Shown piece by piece: positions 1 to 8,361 of a stretch of DNA of 64,000 nucleotides. Source of the stretch: CAYQDB01 sp964416195 (lineage in GTDB: Bacteria; Zixibacteria; MSB-5A5; GN15; FEB-12). The stretch covers positions 1 to 64,000 of the forward strand of contig CAYQDB010000008.1 of NCBI GenBank assembly GCA_964416195.1, read 5' to 3'. The stretch's first letter is position 1; each line of letters opens with the position of its first letter. Below the pieces are notes generated by a model, which did not search any database, was not told the origin of the DNA, and worked only from the letters and a program-made list of their open reading frames with translations. A program made the translations under genes and the position numbers.

Positions 1-425
1 ATTTTACGCTCAGTGGACATACCGCTGAATCGTGGACAGCTGGTATAACCTTGTCAATTCCGATTTTTACGGGAGGCTATACGCGTGGCGAGGTGAAGCA
101 GCGGCGTTCGGAGTATCGTCAGGCCAGCCTGGCTGCTCGGCAACTGCGGGACGATATCAAGTTGGAAGTTGAGCAGGTATATGATCAACTGAAGCAGGCG
201 AAGAAGGCGCTTGACATCCAGAAGGAGACGATTTCTCAGGCTGAGGAAGGTCTGCGTATTGCGAATTTAAGATATCAGACCGGGGTGGGAACACTACTGG
301 AGGTACTGTCTGCGCAAGCCGCCCTCACGGAGGCGCGCAACAGCAAGGCTCAGGCGATGTTCTTTTTCCGGACTGCCATCTCGTGGCTAAAAAAGGCAAC
401 CACTATCGATTTCAACATGCAATAG
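1..425 (+). CDS. TolC-family outer membrane efflux protein, C-terminal part
   Basis: This is the 3' end of an outer membrane efflux duct of the TolC/OEP family. The frame is open from base 3 and the start lies outside the window, leaving 140 residues. Visible are a strand segment with 'FTGGYTRGEV', then a long charged amphipathic helix ('VEQVYDQLKQAKKALD'), and the typical second-repeat sequence 'RYQTGVGTLLEVLSAQ', which forms the last helical hairpin of the periplasmic tunnel. The stop is 6 bp before a periplasmic adaptor gene and an RND pump follows, so by context it is the exit channel of that tripartite pump. Substrate unknown. Confidence 0.85.
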   Translation, partial: FTLSGHTAESWTAGITLSIPIFTGGYTRGEVKQRRSEYRQASLAARQLRDDIKLEVEQVYDQLKQAKKALDIQKETISQAEEGLRIANLRYQTGVGTLLEVLSAQAALTEARNSKAQAMFFFRTAISWLKKATTIDFNMQ

Positions 426-431
426 GATATT

Positions 432-1475
432 ATGAGTGCGATGAAACACATTATATCATGCGGGCTTCTTGCGATTTTGCTGTCCGCCTGTTCGGGCGAA
501 AACGACCAGGATACTGTCAAAACAGAGCACCCTGCGGTAGCTGTGAAGGCGATGGTCGTCTCTCTTTCTGACGAGAAAATTGTTAAGACGTACACCGGTA
601 CTCTCGAGGGTGAGGAGCAAGCCGTCATCCATGCCAAAGTAGCCGAGGCGGTTGAGGCCGTTCATGTCTATCAAGGGCAGCAAGTCAAGGCTGACGAAGT
701 GCTAATTTCGCTTGATAAGTCCGGGCCGAGTTCACGCTATCAGGAGGCGCTTTCTCTGTATCAGAATGCGGAGAAGAACTACAAGAAGATGGAGTATCTG
801 TTCGGCGAAGGAGCCGTGAGCGAGTCTCAGTTTGATGCCGCCAAGACCCAGTACGAAGTCAATAAGGCCAGTTTTGAGGCGGCGGCGCAACTGGTAGAGA
901 TTCAATCACCCATTGACGGTGTGGTCACCTCTGTCAAGGTTTCGAAGGGGGATTTCCTCAGTCCTGGCCGGGAACTGGTAACGGTGGCCACGGTGGACCG
1001 ACTGCGCGTCAAGGTTGGTGTAAATGCTGCTGATATCGGATCAGTGACGCCTGGAACGCGAATCACTGTTTCCTCGAGAGTTGAAAGCCAGACGGCAGAG
1101 GGAACGGTTCTGTCGGTGGCCCGGTCGGCTGATCCGATGACCAGGACCTTCCAGGTTGAGGTAGTGTTTGACAATCGTGAAGGCACGTTCAGGCCGGGTG
1201 AATTTGTTCGTGTCAATCTGCCACTGGAGCAATTGACCGGGGTGGTTGTTGTTCCCCGGCAAGCGGTGATCGCTCGCCGCGGAGGTTCGGTTGTTTTCAT
1301 CGTCTCGAATGGTCTCGCTCATGGCAGGGAAGTAACTATCGGCGCCGAGTTTGACGGCCGCGTTATGGTGGCCTTGGGTCTTTCTCTGGGCGACACACTG
1401 GTGACACTCGGTCAGGACTACCTTCAGGATGGGACTAAGGTTATTATCACTGATATATTCGAAGGCGATCAATGA
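432..1475 (+). CDS. RND efflux periplasmic adaptor (membrane fusion) lipoprotein
   Basis: Links an inner membrane RND pump to its outer membrane duct. The 347-residue product starts with a lipoprotein signal (lipobox LSAC, Cys about residue 20). It has the adaptor order: a biotinyl-lipoyl half ('VIHAKVAEAVEAVHVYQGQQV'-like strand, about 65-95), a short alpha hairpin (about 100-150), the second lipoyl half ('IQSPIDGVVTSVKVSKGDF'), then beta-barrel and membrane-proximal domains ending at 'QDYLQDGTKV'. It overlaps the pump gene by 4 bp (ATGA), which points to translational coupling. The hairpin is short, as in MdtA- or HlyD-like adaptors. No regulator gene is visible inside the window. Confidence 0.9.
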   Translation: MSAMKHIISCGLLAILLSACSGENDQDTVKTEHPAVAVKAMVVSLSDEKIVKTYTGTLEGEEQAVIHAKVAEAVEAVHVYQGQQVKADEVLISLDKSGPSSRYQEALSLYQNAEKNYKKMEYLFGEGAVSESQFDAAKTQYEVNKASFEAAAQLVEIQSPIDGVVTSVKVSKGDFLSPGRELVTVATVDRLRVKVGVNAADIGSVTPGTRITVSSRVESQTAEGTVLSVARSADPMTRTFQVEVVFDNREGTFRPGEFVRVNLPLEQLTGVVVVPRQAVIARRGGSVVFIVSNGLAHGREVTIGAEFDGRVMVALGLSLGDTLVTLGQDYLQDGTKVIITDIFEGDQ

Positions 1476-4400
1476 AGCTGGCGGAAATATCGATCAAACG
1501 CCCGGTCTTCGCTACCATGATGATCGGCGCTCTGCTGGTTTTAGGAATCTTCTCCTACACCGAGCTGTCGGTAGACCTCTTTCCTGAAATTGACTTCCCA
1601 ATTGCGACAGTTGTCACCGTCTATCCCGGCGCTTCGGCAGAGACGATAGAGAGTGAGGTGACCAAGAAGATCGAGGATGCCGTCAATGAGGTTTCTGGAA
1701 TCCGCCATATTACCTCGCGATCACTGGAAGGCTACTCACTGGTCATCATCGAGTTCGAACTGGAGCGAAAGGCAATTGAGGCTACTCAGGACGTGCGCGA
1801 GAAGATATCTGGCATTCGGGCTGACCTTCCTGAGGATATTGAAGAACCGGTTGTCAGCCAGTTCGACCCGATGGCTATACCGATCCTTTCAATTGCCATC
1901 TCCGGCGAACGATCACCCAAAGAGGTAACGGAACTTGTCAAAAACGTTATCAAAAAGCGGCTGGAATCGATTCCGGGGGTGGGCAATGTGATGCTGATCG
2001 GCGGTCAGGAGCGTGAAATATCAGTAGCCCTCAATCCGGAGAGGATGGAGTCGTTTGGAGTTACGGTATTGGACGTGGAAAGCGCTATCGCCGCAGCCAA
2101 CCTGGAGATACCGGGCGGGCGAGTCGATGAGGCCTCCCGCGAATATGTGGTTCGAATGTCCGGTAGGCTCGACCGGGTCTCGCAGTTTAATGATATAATC
2201 GTCAAAAGCAAGCGGAGCTCACCGGTGTATCTGAAAGACATCGCAAGCGTCACCGACACCGTCAAGGAACAGCGCTCGCTGTCACGCTACAACGGGCTGC
2301 CCGCCGTCTCACTGAGCATCATCAAGCAGTCGGGAGCTAACACGGTGGAGTTAGCCCACAGAGTCAAACGGACATTGACCCGGCTCCAGGAGGAACTGCC
2401 GCCCGATATTCGTATTGAGGTCGTCGATGACAACTCCGTTTTTATTGAGGACTCGATCCACGAAATCTTGTTCAATATCGAGTTTGGTACGCTTCTGGCA
2501 GTTTTTGTCATCTTTCTGTTTTTGCTTAACATACGTCCGACCATTATTACCGGCCTTTCCATTCCTATCTCACTTATTGCCACCTTCACGCTGATGAAAA
2601 CCCTGGGTTTCACGATTAACATGATGACCCTTATGGGGTTGTCGCTGGCGGTTGGAATTTTGATCGACGATGCTATTGTAGTTATTGAAAACATTTACCG
2701 TCACATGGCAGAAGGCAAATCGGCTATGGCGGCAGCCTTCTCAGGCACCAAGGAGATAGGTCTAGCGGTGGTAGCAACGACGTTTTCCATCGTGGTGGTG
2801 TTCGTGCCGATTGCGTTTATGTCGGGAATCGTGGGGCGGTTCTTTTTCCAATTTGGAATGTCGGTGGCTTTTGCGGTTGTTATATCGTTGTTTGTGGCCT
2901 TCTCGCTAACGCCGATGCTTTCGTCTCGGTATCTCGAGAAAAAGGAGCCGTTGGGTAACAGGAAAGGCGTACTCGGCGCGGTGGCTCGGTCTCTTGGTGT
3001 TATCTGGCAGCCGATTGAGAAAGTTCTTAGCTACTGGAACATCTTTTTTGAGGCGGTAAAACCTGCCTACAAGAAGCTGCTGGCCGGCGCTTTGAGAGCG
3101 CGGTGGCTGGTGGTCATGATTGCTATCCTATCACTTGCGCTCGCTTTCTTTGCAGCTCAATTCATCGGGACGGAATTTATCGCTGAGATGGATCAGGCGA
3201 AACTTGCAATTGATATTGAAACCCCCCCCGGAACAAACCTGACTGAAACCTCAAAGCGCTTCGAAGAAGTGGAAGGGATTGTCAAAGGATTGGTTGAGGT
3301 TGCGGCAACCTACGTTACCATTGGCGCTGGCAACGATCCGGTGACGCAGGGCCGGATTCTGGTCAAGCTGACTGATGAAAGCGAGAGGGAGCTCTCGGCC
3401 CGTCAGTTGATGGACTCCGTTCGTGTTATGTTGAGGACAGTGCCGGGAATCAAATATGCGGTAGGTCGGGGCGAAAGTGAAGGAGGAATGCGCAAGCCGG
3501 TTGAGATTTCCATTCGGGGGGATGACGTCAAGGAACTGACGCGGCTGACCCATCGCGTGCAGGCTATCTTTGATGATATTGAGGGAACGACGGACATTGA
3601 CAATACCCTTCAAGAGGGCAAGCCGGAAATCCAGATTGAAGTCGATCGCAGGTTGGCCAACGACCTTGGATTAGACCTGGGTGAGATTGCTATGACAATC
3701 AGGTCTTTAGTCGAGGGAGAGGTCGTGACTCACTACAAAGAAGAGGATGAGGAATACGATGTCCGTATCAGGCTTGGCGAGGGATTCCGGTCCTCGAAGA
3801 ACGATATCGGTCGGATCCACGTTCAAAGCCGGAACAAGGATGATCACGACAATAATCTCTTGATTCCCCTGGACCGTGTGGCGCGCCTGACCAAGGCGAG
3901 CGCGATTGGAGAATACAATCGCTATGACCGCCAGCGGGAAGTGCGCGTCAACGCTAACGTCCTTTCCACAGCTTTTGCGGGAACGGTAACGGGTCTGATA
4001 GAGGAGCAGACCGACGAGATAAAACTGCTGCCCGGCTACAGGATTTTACCCGTCGGTACTGCTGAGATAATGAGAGAGTCCTTCACTCACATCTTCAAAG
4101 CTCTCGCCCTCGCAGTTATCTTTATATACCTTCTTTTGGCCTCGTTGTATGAGTCCTTTGTCGACCCTTTCTCAATCATGTTGTCTTTGCCGCTTTCACT
4201 GGTTGGGGCGGTGTTGGCGTTGATAGGGTCGTCGTTTTCGATGATCTCCTTGATCGGGATTGTCCTGCTGATGGGACTGGTGACCAAAAATGCCATCCTT
4301 TTGATCGATTTTGTGAAACAACAGCGGCTAAAAGGTGTTTCAAGATTCGATGCTATCTTAACTGCTGGCCCTATTCGACTGAGACCGATTTTGATGACTA

Positions 4401-4597
4401 CCTTTGCCATGGTATTTGGGATGCTGCCCCTGGCGTTGGGTATTGGTCCAGGCGCTGAGGTACGGGCCCCGATGGCGCGAGCGGCAATTGGAGGGATCAT
4501 CTCGTCGACACTGTTGACACTGGTAGTCGTGCCCGTTGTGTACACCATCATCGATGATTTTGTCAGCTTCCTTCTCAAAGGTAGGCGCGGCACTTAG
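1472..4597 (+). CDS. RND-family efflux pump, inner membrane subunit (AcrB/MdtB-like)
   Basis: Proton-driven exporter of the HAE1/AcrB type, 1041 residues, the usual length. It starts with the typical 'AEISIKRPVFATMM' followed by TM1. It has two large periplasmic porter/docking regions (about 35-330 and 560-860) and two sets of TM helices. The proton-relay pair is seen in 'VGILIDDAIVVIENI' (TM4 Asp-Asp), and the TM10 Lys in 'GLVTKNAILLI'. The start overlaps the adaptor stop. Together with the upstream TolC-like gene it makes a complete tripartite exporter for drugs, metals or lipids; the sequence does not fix the substrate. A purine-rich stretch and the bshC-like remnant follow directly. Confidence 0.95.
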   Translation: MKLAEISIKRPVFATMMIGALLVLGIFSYTELSVDLFPEIDFPIATVVTVYPGASAETIESEVTKKIEDAVNEVSGIRHITSRSLEGYSLVIIEFELERKAIEATQDVREKISGIRADLPEDIEEPVVSQFDPMAIPILSIAISGERSPKEVTELVKNVIKKRLESIPGVGNVMLIGGQEREISVALNPERMESFGVTVLDVESAIAAANLEIPGGRVDEASREYVVRMSGRLDRVSQFNDIIVKSKRSSPVYLKDIASVTDTVKEQRSLSRYNGLPAVSLSIIKQSGANTVELAHRVKRTLTRLQEELPPDIRIEVVDDNSVFIEDSIHEILFNIEFGTLLAVFVIFLFLLNIRPTIITGLSIPISLIATFTLMKTLGFTINMMTLMGLSLAVGILIDDAIVVIENIYRHMAEGKSAMAAAFSGTKEIGLAVVATTFSIVVVFVPIAFMSGIVGRFFFQFGMSVAFAVVISLFVAFSLTPMLSSRYLEKKEPLGNRKGVLGAVARSLGVIWQPIEKVLSYWNIFFEAVKPAYKKLLAGALRARWLVVMIAILSLALAFFAAQFIGTEFIAEMDQAKLAIDIETPPGTNLTETSKRFEEVEGIVKGLVEVAATYVTIGAGNDPVTQGRILVKLTDESERELSARQLMDSVRVMLRTVPGIKYAVGRGESEGGMRKPVEISIRGDDVKELTRLTHRVQAIFDDIEGTTDIDNTLQEGKPEIQIEVDRRLANDLGLDLGEIAMTIRSLVEGEVVTHYKEEDEEYDVRIRLGEGFRSSKNDIGRIHVQSRNKDDHDNNLLIPLDRVARLTKASAIGEYNRYDRQREVRVNANVLSTAFAGTVTGLIEEQTDEIKLLPGYRILPVGTAEIMRESFTHIFKALALAVIFIYLLLASLYESFVDPFSIMLSLPLSLVGAVLALIGSSFSMISLIGIVLLMGLVTKNAILLIDFVKQQRLKGVSRFDAILTAGPIRLRPILMTTFAMVFGMLPLALGIGPGAEVRAPMARAAIGGIISSTLLTLVVVPVVYTIIDDFVSFLLKGRRGT

Positions 4598-4624
4598 GCG
4601 AAATAAAAGGGAAACACACGGTTC

Positions 4625-4870
4625 ATGACTGACCTGGTTCCCCCCAGCAAGTCGCTGGGCTATTCTGATATTTACCTTGATTTTCTGGCAGGAAAGGACT
4701 CGGCTAAGCATTTTTTTTCTGCTTCGCACATCGATGATGTGGCGTTGGCTCTTGATACCCTGTCGTATGAGCGCGAGCAAATTGAGACTGTCCTTGAGAA
4801 ACAAAACAGCTCCTTCAAAAAGAATATCCTCATCAACAATCCCCAGAAGATGCCCATCCAGTCGATCTGA
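4625..4870 (+). pseudogene. bshC-like N-terminal fragment (probably broken)
   Basis: An 81-codon frame with a start behind an 'AAAAGGG' ribosome site. Residues 4-60 ('KSLGYSDIYLDFLAGKDS' then 'HFF', and later 'YEREQIETVLEKQNSSF') resemble the N-terminus of BshC, the cysteine-adding enzyme of bacillithiol synthesis, which has a 'G-Y-(S)-x-L-x-x-DYL' start and a 'LxxQN' turn at the same spacing. BshC is normally about 520-550 residues, and here homology ends near residue 65 with a stop at 81. No continuation was recognised in other frames before the next gene, so I read it as a truncated remnant. Alternative: a small unrelated gene. The 4871-5108 stretch after it holds only a 15-bp palindrome at 4963-4977. 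Confidence 0.4.
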
Positions 4871-5108
4871 CGAACGAGCCTGCCCACACCTTGAGGGTCT
4901 TGCCATATCACTTTATGCCATCTGGCTTTTTAATTGCCCCTTATTCGCTGCGCCCCTATATTCATTCGCGGCGAATGTTGAAGAAAAAGACGACGGGTAG
5001 AGTATAAGGCTTTGATGAGAAGTGGAAAAGGCACAGTAAAATTCTCCTGGTCTAACTTTCAGCCCATATCAGATGACTTAGTCAGTTACGAGGGGAAATG
5101 AGAAATTG

Positions 5109-5981
5109 ATGCGGATTACTATCTCAGCAGTTTGCTTATTGGTGGCGTTGTTGACCACTGTCCACGGCGAGGAAGACCAGCAGCCAGCAAACCTTCGCGA
5201 CTGGTACGTAAAGAACTATGATTTCTTCAGCATCAAAGACACCGTTTTTACCTTTGAAACGGAATTTGTAATGCCCGAGGGCTACCAGCGACCCGATTCG
5301 GCTGATTTGACGCCGTTTCAGAACTGGGTTTCCCATCTCCCCCTATGGCACCGGTGGAAACCGGTTGGTATCTGGAAGGGAGGTAAGGCGTTCGAGGCTG
5401 ACCAGGTATCGCGCGCGGTGCATCTCCCCTGGAAAGGGCGGAATTTCAAGGATTGTGCCATCCCCTTGAGAATCCTGGCGGAGTTTCTTCGCTATAAACA
5501 CCGTGAGTTTGATTTCCAGGTTATCCCCGTGCTGGGCGATACCTTGCGCTACGGTGACTGGCTGAAGGGTAAACCGACCTATGGCGGCAGGGGAGAGGTC
5601 TTTTTCAGACCTTCGGAACCACGGGAGCACGACCCGTACGAGTGTTTTCGTTTTCTCGATCTGTGTATGAAGAACACTACCTACGGGAGCCTGGCCGAAA
5701 ACTGTGACTCGATAAGGGACAGTGAGGTCGCACCCGGTGATCTATTTATTACGTGTGATGAAAAGGGGCGAACCGGTGCTGTCTATGTGGTCTTGAATAT
5801 GGTTGTCAATGATACCGGGCACAGACTCTACGTGGTCGCTACTGGATGCTCTGACGCCTGTGATTTCCACATTCCTCTGTTTAATCACGACCGCAACTAC
5901 CCCTGGATAACACTGGAGCGTATCAAGAAACTCGGTTCAGATATGACCCGATCCGGCTTTTTCCGTTTCAAGGTTAAGTGA
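5109..5981 (+). CDS. Exported DUF4846-family protein
   Basis: 290 residues with an N-terminal signal peptide (hydrophobic residues 4-18, cut near 'VHG-EE'). The body fits the DUF4846 family: 'FQNWVSHLPL' near the start, a central 'CAIPLRILAEFLRYKH' helix that matches the family's 'CADA..RLRAEYLY', then 'VAPGDLFI' and a 'PWITLE'-like end. The family is uncharacterised and periplasmic or outer-membrane associated in Bacteroidetes-type bacteria, so no reaction can be named. ATG at 5109 is preferred over the adjacent TTG at 5106. It stands alone between the bshC-like fragment and a 430-bp gap. Confidence 0.7.
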   Translation: MRITISAVCLLVALLTTVHGEEDQQPANLRDWYVKNYDFFSIKDTVFTFETEFVMPEGYQRPDSADLTPFQNWVSHLPLWHRWKPVGIWKGGKAFEADQVSRAVHLPWKGRNFKDCAIPLRILAEFLRYKHREFDFQVIPVLGDTLRYGDWLKGKPTYGGRGEVFFRPSEPREHDPYECFRFLDLCMKNTTYGSLAENCDSIRDSEVAPGDLFITCDEKGRTGAVYVVLNMVVNDTGHRLYVVATGCSDACDFHIPLFNHDRNYPWITLERIKKLGSDMTRSGFFRFKVK

Positions 5982-6412
5982 GCGGAGATATTCGCGTTAT
6001 TTGGGGGAACTTGACAAATTGGGTATAACCAACGTATGTTGCCACGTGATACCGGAGGCCTGTTTTGGCTGCTCAGGACCTTAAGTCGTTAATCCTTCCT
6101 GTCCGGTGAGGTGTCGTATTTTTGGTTGTGAGAATGCCGGATCTGATTTCTCTGAGGGGCAGGTGCCCCTTGCTGAAGAATAGCATGTAGAGTACGAGCC
6201 GGTTGGTTTTGTCGATCTTACCCAGGAAGGTTGTCAGGCTTTCCGCTATCACATCGCTTGGTTGAATATCATGTTTGACGCTGCCGAAGCTTGATAGGGC
6301 AGCAACACGCTGCATTGTTGAATTGTGCCAGCGGTAGTTGAGTTGTGAGTTCTGGCCACTATGTCTGGTTCTTTATAAAAGGTGCGTTGGTGCGACAGAA
6401 AGAGTAGCGCTG
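5982..6412. other. 431-bp intergenic stretch
   Basis: No convincing intact gene. On the plus strand TTGACA (6011-6016) and TATGTT (6035-6040) with an 18-bp spacer could be a promoter. On the minus strand a frame open from about 6372 to 6073 contains 'FLGKIDKTNRLVLYMLFF', faintly like sigma-70 region 4, with nothing recognisable before or after. I treat it as a possible remnant only. Confidence 0.4.
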
Positions 6413-7132
6413 TTGGAGTATCGTAAACTTCATGACTGGCCGAAAACCAGAGCGGCAGCATATGCTATCCAAGAAGAGATGGCCCGCCGGGTACGGTTGC
6501 ATGCGAATGCTGTGAGTCCAAAACTAATCGCCGCCGTGGATACAGCTTATGGACACAGTGGCGGAATACTGTATGCCTCGGTGGTCATCACGACCTTTCC
6601 GGAGATCGAAGTTGTTGAACGAGTATATCACTACGGCCCGGTCAACTTCCCCTATGTCCCCGGTTTATTCTATTTCCGAGAAGGGCCGATAATCGTTGAG
6701 GCTCTGGCAAAGGCCAAGAACGATCCGGAGTTGCTTCTCGTTCACGGTCACGGACTGGCCCATCCCAAGCAATGTGGAATGGCCTGCCACATCGGGATCG
6801 CTTTTGACAAACCAACAGTCGGGTGCGCCCGGAAACTACTGACGGGGTATCATCGCCCGGTGCCTGAAATCAAGGGGAGTTACCAGCCTATCATGATTCG
6901 CTCAAAAGAAGTTGGCCTTGTTTACCGTAGCAAGGACAAGGTGAAGCCAATTTTCATATCTCCTGCGTACAAGTGCAATTTGGACCAGGCCAGGGAGATA
7001 GTTGTCCAAAACCTGCGGGGCTACCGCCTCCCTGAACCGCTCCGACTGGCTCATCTGTTTGCCAACAAATTTCGCAGGCGTATCGAGCAAGAGGGAGGAC
7101 GCCAAGCGAAGGCTGATAATGGGGCTTTATAG
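6413..7132 (+). CDS. nfi: Endonuclease V, with Asp-to-His at a catalytic position
   Basis: Endonuclease V nicks DNA one base 3' of hypoxanthine (deaminated adenine). The TTG at 6413 gives 239 residues, close to the usual 220-230; an upstream TTG (6338) would add 25 unrelated residues. Visible are 'AAVDTAYG' (Asp43), 'YVPGLFYFREGP' (Glu90), 'HGHGLAHP', 'PTVGCARK' and 'GYRLPEPLRLAH'. The family motif is VDGHG, whose Asp (Asp110 in the Thermotoga enzyme) binds the catalytic metal. Here the codon at 6743-6745 is CAC, so the residue is His111, while Asp43, Glu90 and His117 keep the family spacing. Activity may be lost, weakened or changed in metal use. It lies 20 bp before an M20 peptidase gene. 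Confidence 0.9.
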   Translation: MEYRKLHDWPKTRAAAYAIQEEMARRVRLHANAVSPKLIAAVDTAYGHSGGILYASVVITTFPEIEVVERVYHYGPVNFPYVPGLFYFREGPIIVEALAKAKNDPELLLVHGHGLAHPKQCGMACHIGIAFDKPTVGCARKLLTGYHRPVPEIKGSYQPIMIRSKEVGLVYRSKDKVKPIFISPAYKCNLDQAREIVVQNLRGYRLPEPLRLAHLFANKFRRRIEQEGGRQAKADNGAL

Positions 7133-7152
7133 CCAAACGGCGTGCATTCCGC

Positions 7153-8361
7153 ATGACTGACCCAGAGCGAAACGGGGAGATCCTCCAGAGGGTTCGCCGC
7201 TGGCGAGACCGGCAGGTTTCCTGGCGGCGGCACTTTCACCGGTGTCCTGAACTTTCATTCCAAGAGTACAAGACCACGGCATTTCTGGCCGAGACGGCTA
7301 AGAAGCTTGGTCTGAAGCTCCGGTCGACAAAGCTGAAAACGGGCCTTCTGGCTGAGCTTATCGGGGCGCAGGAGGGGGCGATGGTAGCTGTGCGATCAGA
7401 CATCGACGCCCTGCCTATTGAGGAGCAAACCGGGCTTGCATTTCGGTCTAAGGTGCACGGTTGTATGCACGCCTGCGGGCATGATATGCATATGGCCATA
7501 GTACTGGGAGTAGCCGCCGTACTGGCTGAAATGAAAGGCAAGTTGCGGGGGAAGGTACGTTTTATCTTTCAACCTGCGGAAGAGGCACCGCCCGGCGGAG
7601 CTCGTCCCATGATTGAGAATGGCGCTCTCGAATCGGTCTCGATGATCTTCGGGGTGCATGTTGACCCTGAGCTGGCGATCGGCAAGATTGGCCTTCGCGA
7701 TGGGATTTCGATGGCCTCCGTAACCGATTTTGACCTGGTTATTCACGGCCAGGGAGGCCATGCCGCCAAACCACATCTTGCCGTTGACGCTATCGTGACT
7801 GCAGCCGAAGTCGTTGATTCATTACAGAAGGTGGTGTCACGGGAGATTGATCCGATCTCGCCAGTGGCGTTATCGTTCGGTACTATTGAAGGCGGTACCG
7901 CTCGCAATTCCATTGCTGATCGCGTTGTGCTCAGAGGAACGGCTCGTGCTTTTTCCACTCAGACTGCCAAGGCCTTGCTAAAGCTCATCAGGCGAACAGC
8001 CAATGCCGTCTGCAGAGCGCGAGGCGCCAGGCTCGAGATGTCTATTGTCGCCGATTATCCGGTCATGATAAACAGTCCGGTAGCCAATCGAATACTTGCT
8101 CGGAATTTCGAGGCTCTTTTCGGCAAAGAAAAAATCGCTGAGACTCCACGGGTATTGGGGGCTGAGGATTTTGCTTGCTACTTGGAAAAAGTCCCAGGCG
8201 CTATGTTTCGCCTGGGGGTGATGAATAAAAAGATAAAAGCGGACAAGCCGTGGCATTCTCCGCTTTTTACCGCTGACGAACGAGCGATGACCTATGGGAC
8301 AGCAGTTCTTGTAGCGGCTGTTTTAGACTATCTATCGAACAGTTACAAGAGACAATTGTGA
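7153..8361 (+). CDS. M20-family amidohydrolase (N-acyl amino acid hydrolase type)
   Basis: 402 residues, the normal length for cytoplasmic M20D amidohydrolases that cut N-acyl or N-acetyl amino acids (hippurate, IAA conjugates, acetyl-diaminopimelate). Motifs: 'RRHFHRCPELSFQEY' at the N-terminus, 'VRSDIDALPIEEQTG', the metal-binding 'MHACGHDMHM', 'FQPAEEAPPGGA', and 'HPWHSPLFTADE'-like C-terminal residues ('KPWHSPLF'). The domain order is catalytic, then a lid or dimerisation domain (about 190-305, 'GQGGHAAKPH'), then the catalytic end. No signal peptide. Its stop overlaps the start of the next gene by 3 bp. The true substrate cannot be told from sequence. Confidence 0.9.
   Translation: MTDPERNGEILQRVRRWRDRQVSWRRHFHRCPELSFQEYKTTAFLAETAKKLGLKLRSTKLKTGLLAELIGAQEGAMVAVRSDIDALPIEEQTGLAFRSKVHGCMHACGHDMHMAIVLGVAAVLAEMKGKLRGKVRFIFQPAEEAPPGGARPMIENGALESVSMIFGVHVDPELAIGKIGLRDGISMASVTDFDLVIHGQGGHAAKPHLAVDAIVTAAEVVDSLQKVVSREIDPISPVALSFGTIEGGTARNSIADRVVLRGTARAFSTQTAKALLKLIRRTANAVCRARGARLEMSIVADYPVMINSPVANRILARNFEALFGKEKIAETPRVLGAEDFACYLEKVPGAMFRLGVMNKKIKADKPWHSPLFTADERAMTYGTAVLVAAVLDYLSNSYKRQL

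Noticed and set aside
4087..4593. 168-codon antisense frame in the RND pump gene
   Set aside because: Shadow of the transmembrane codons of the pump, which is intact.
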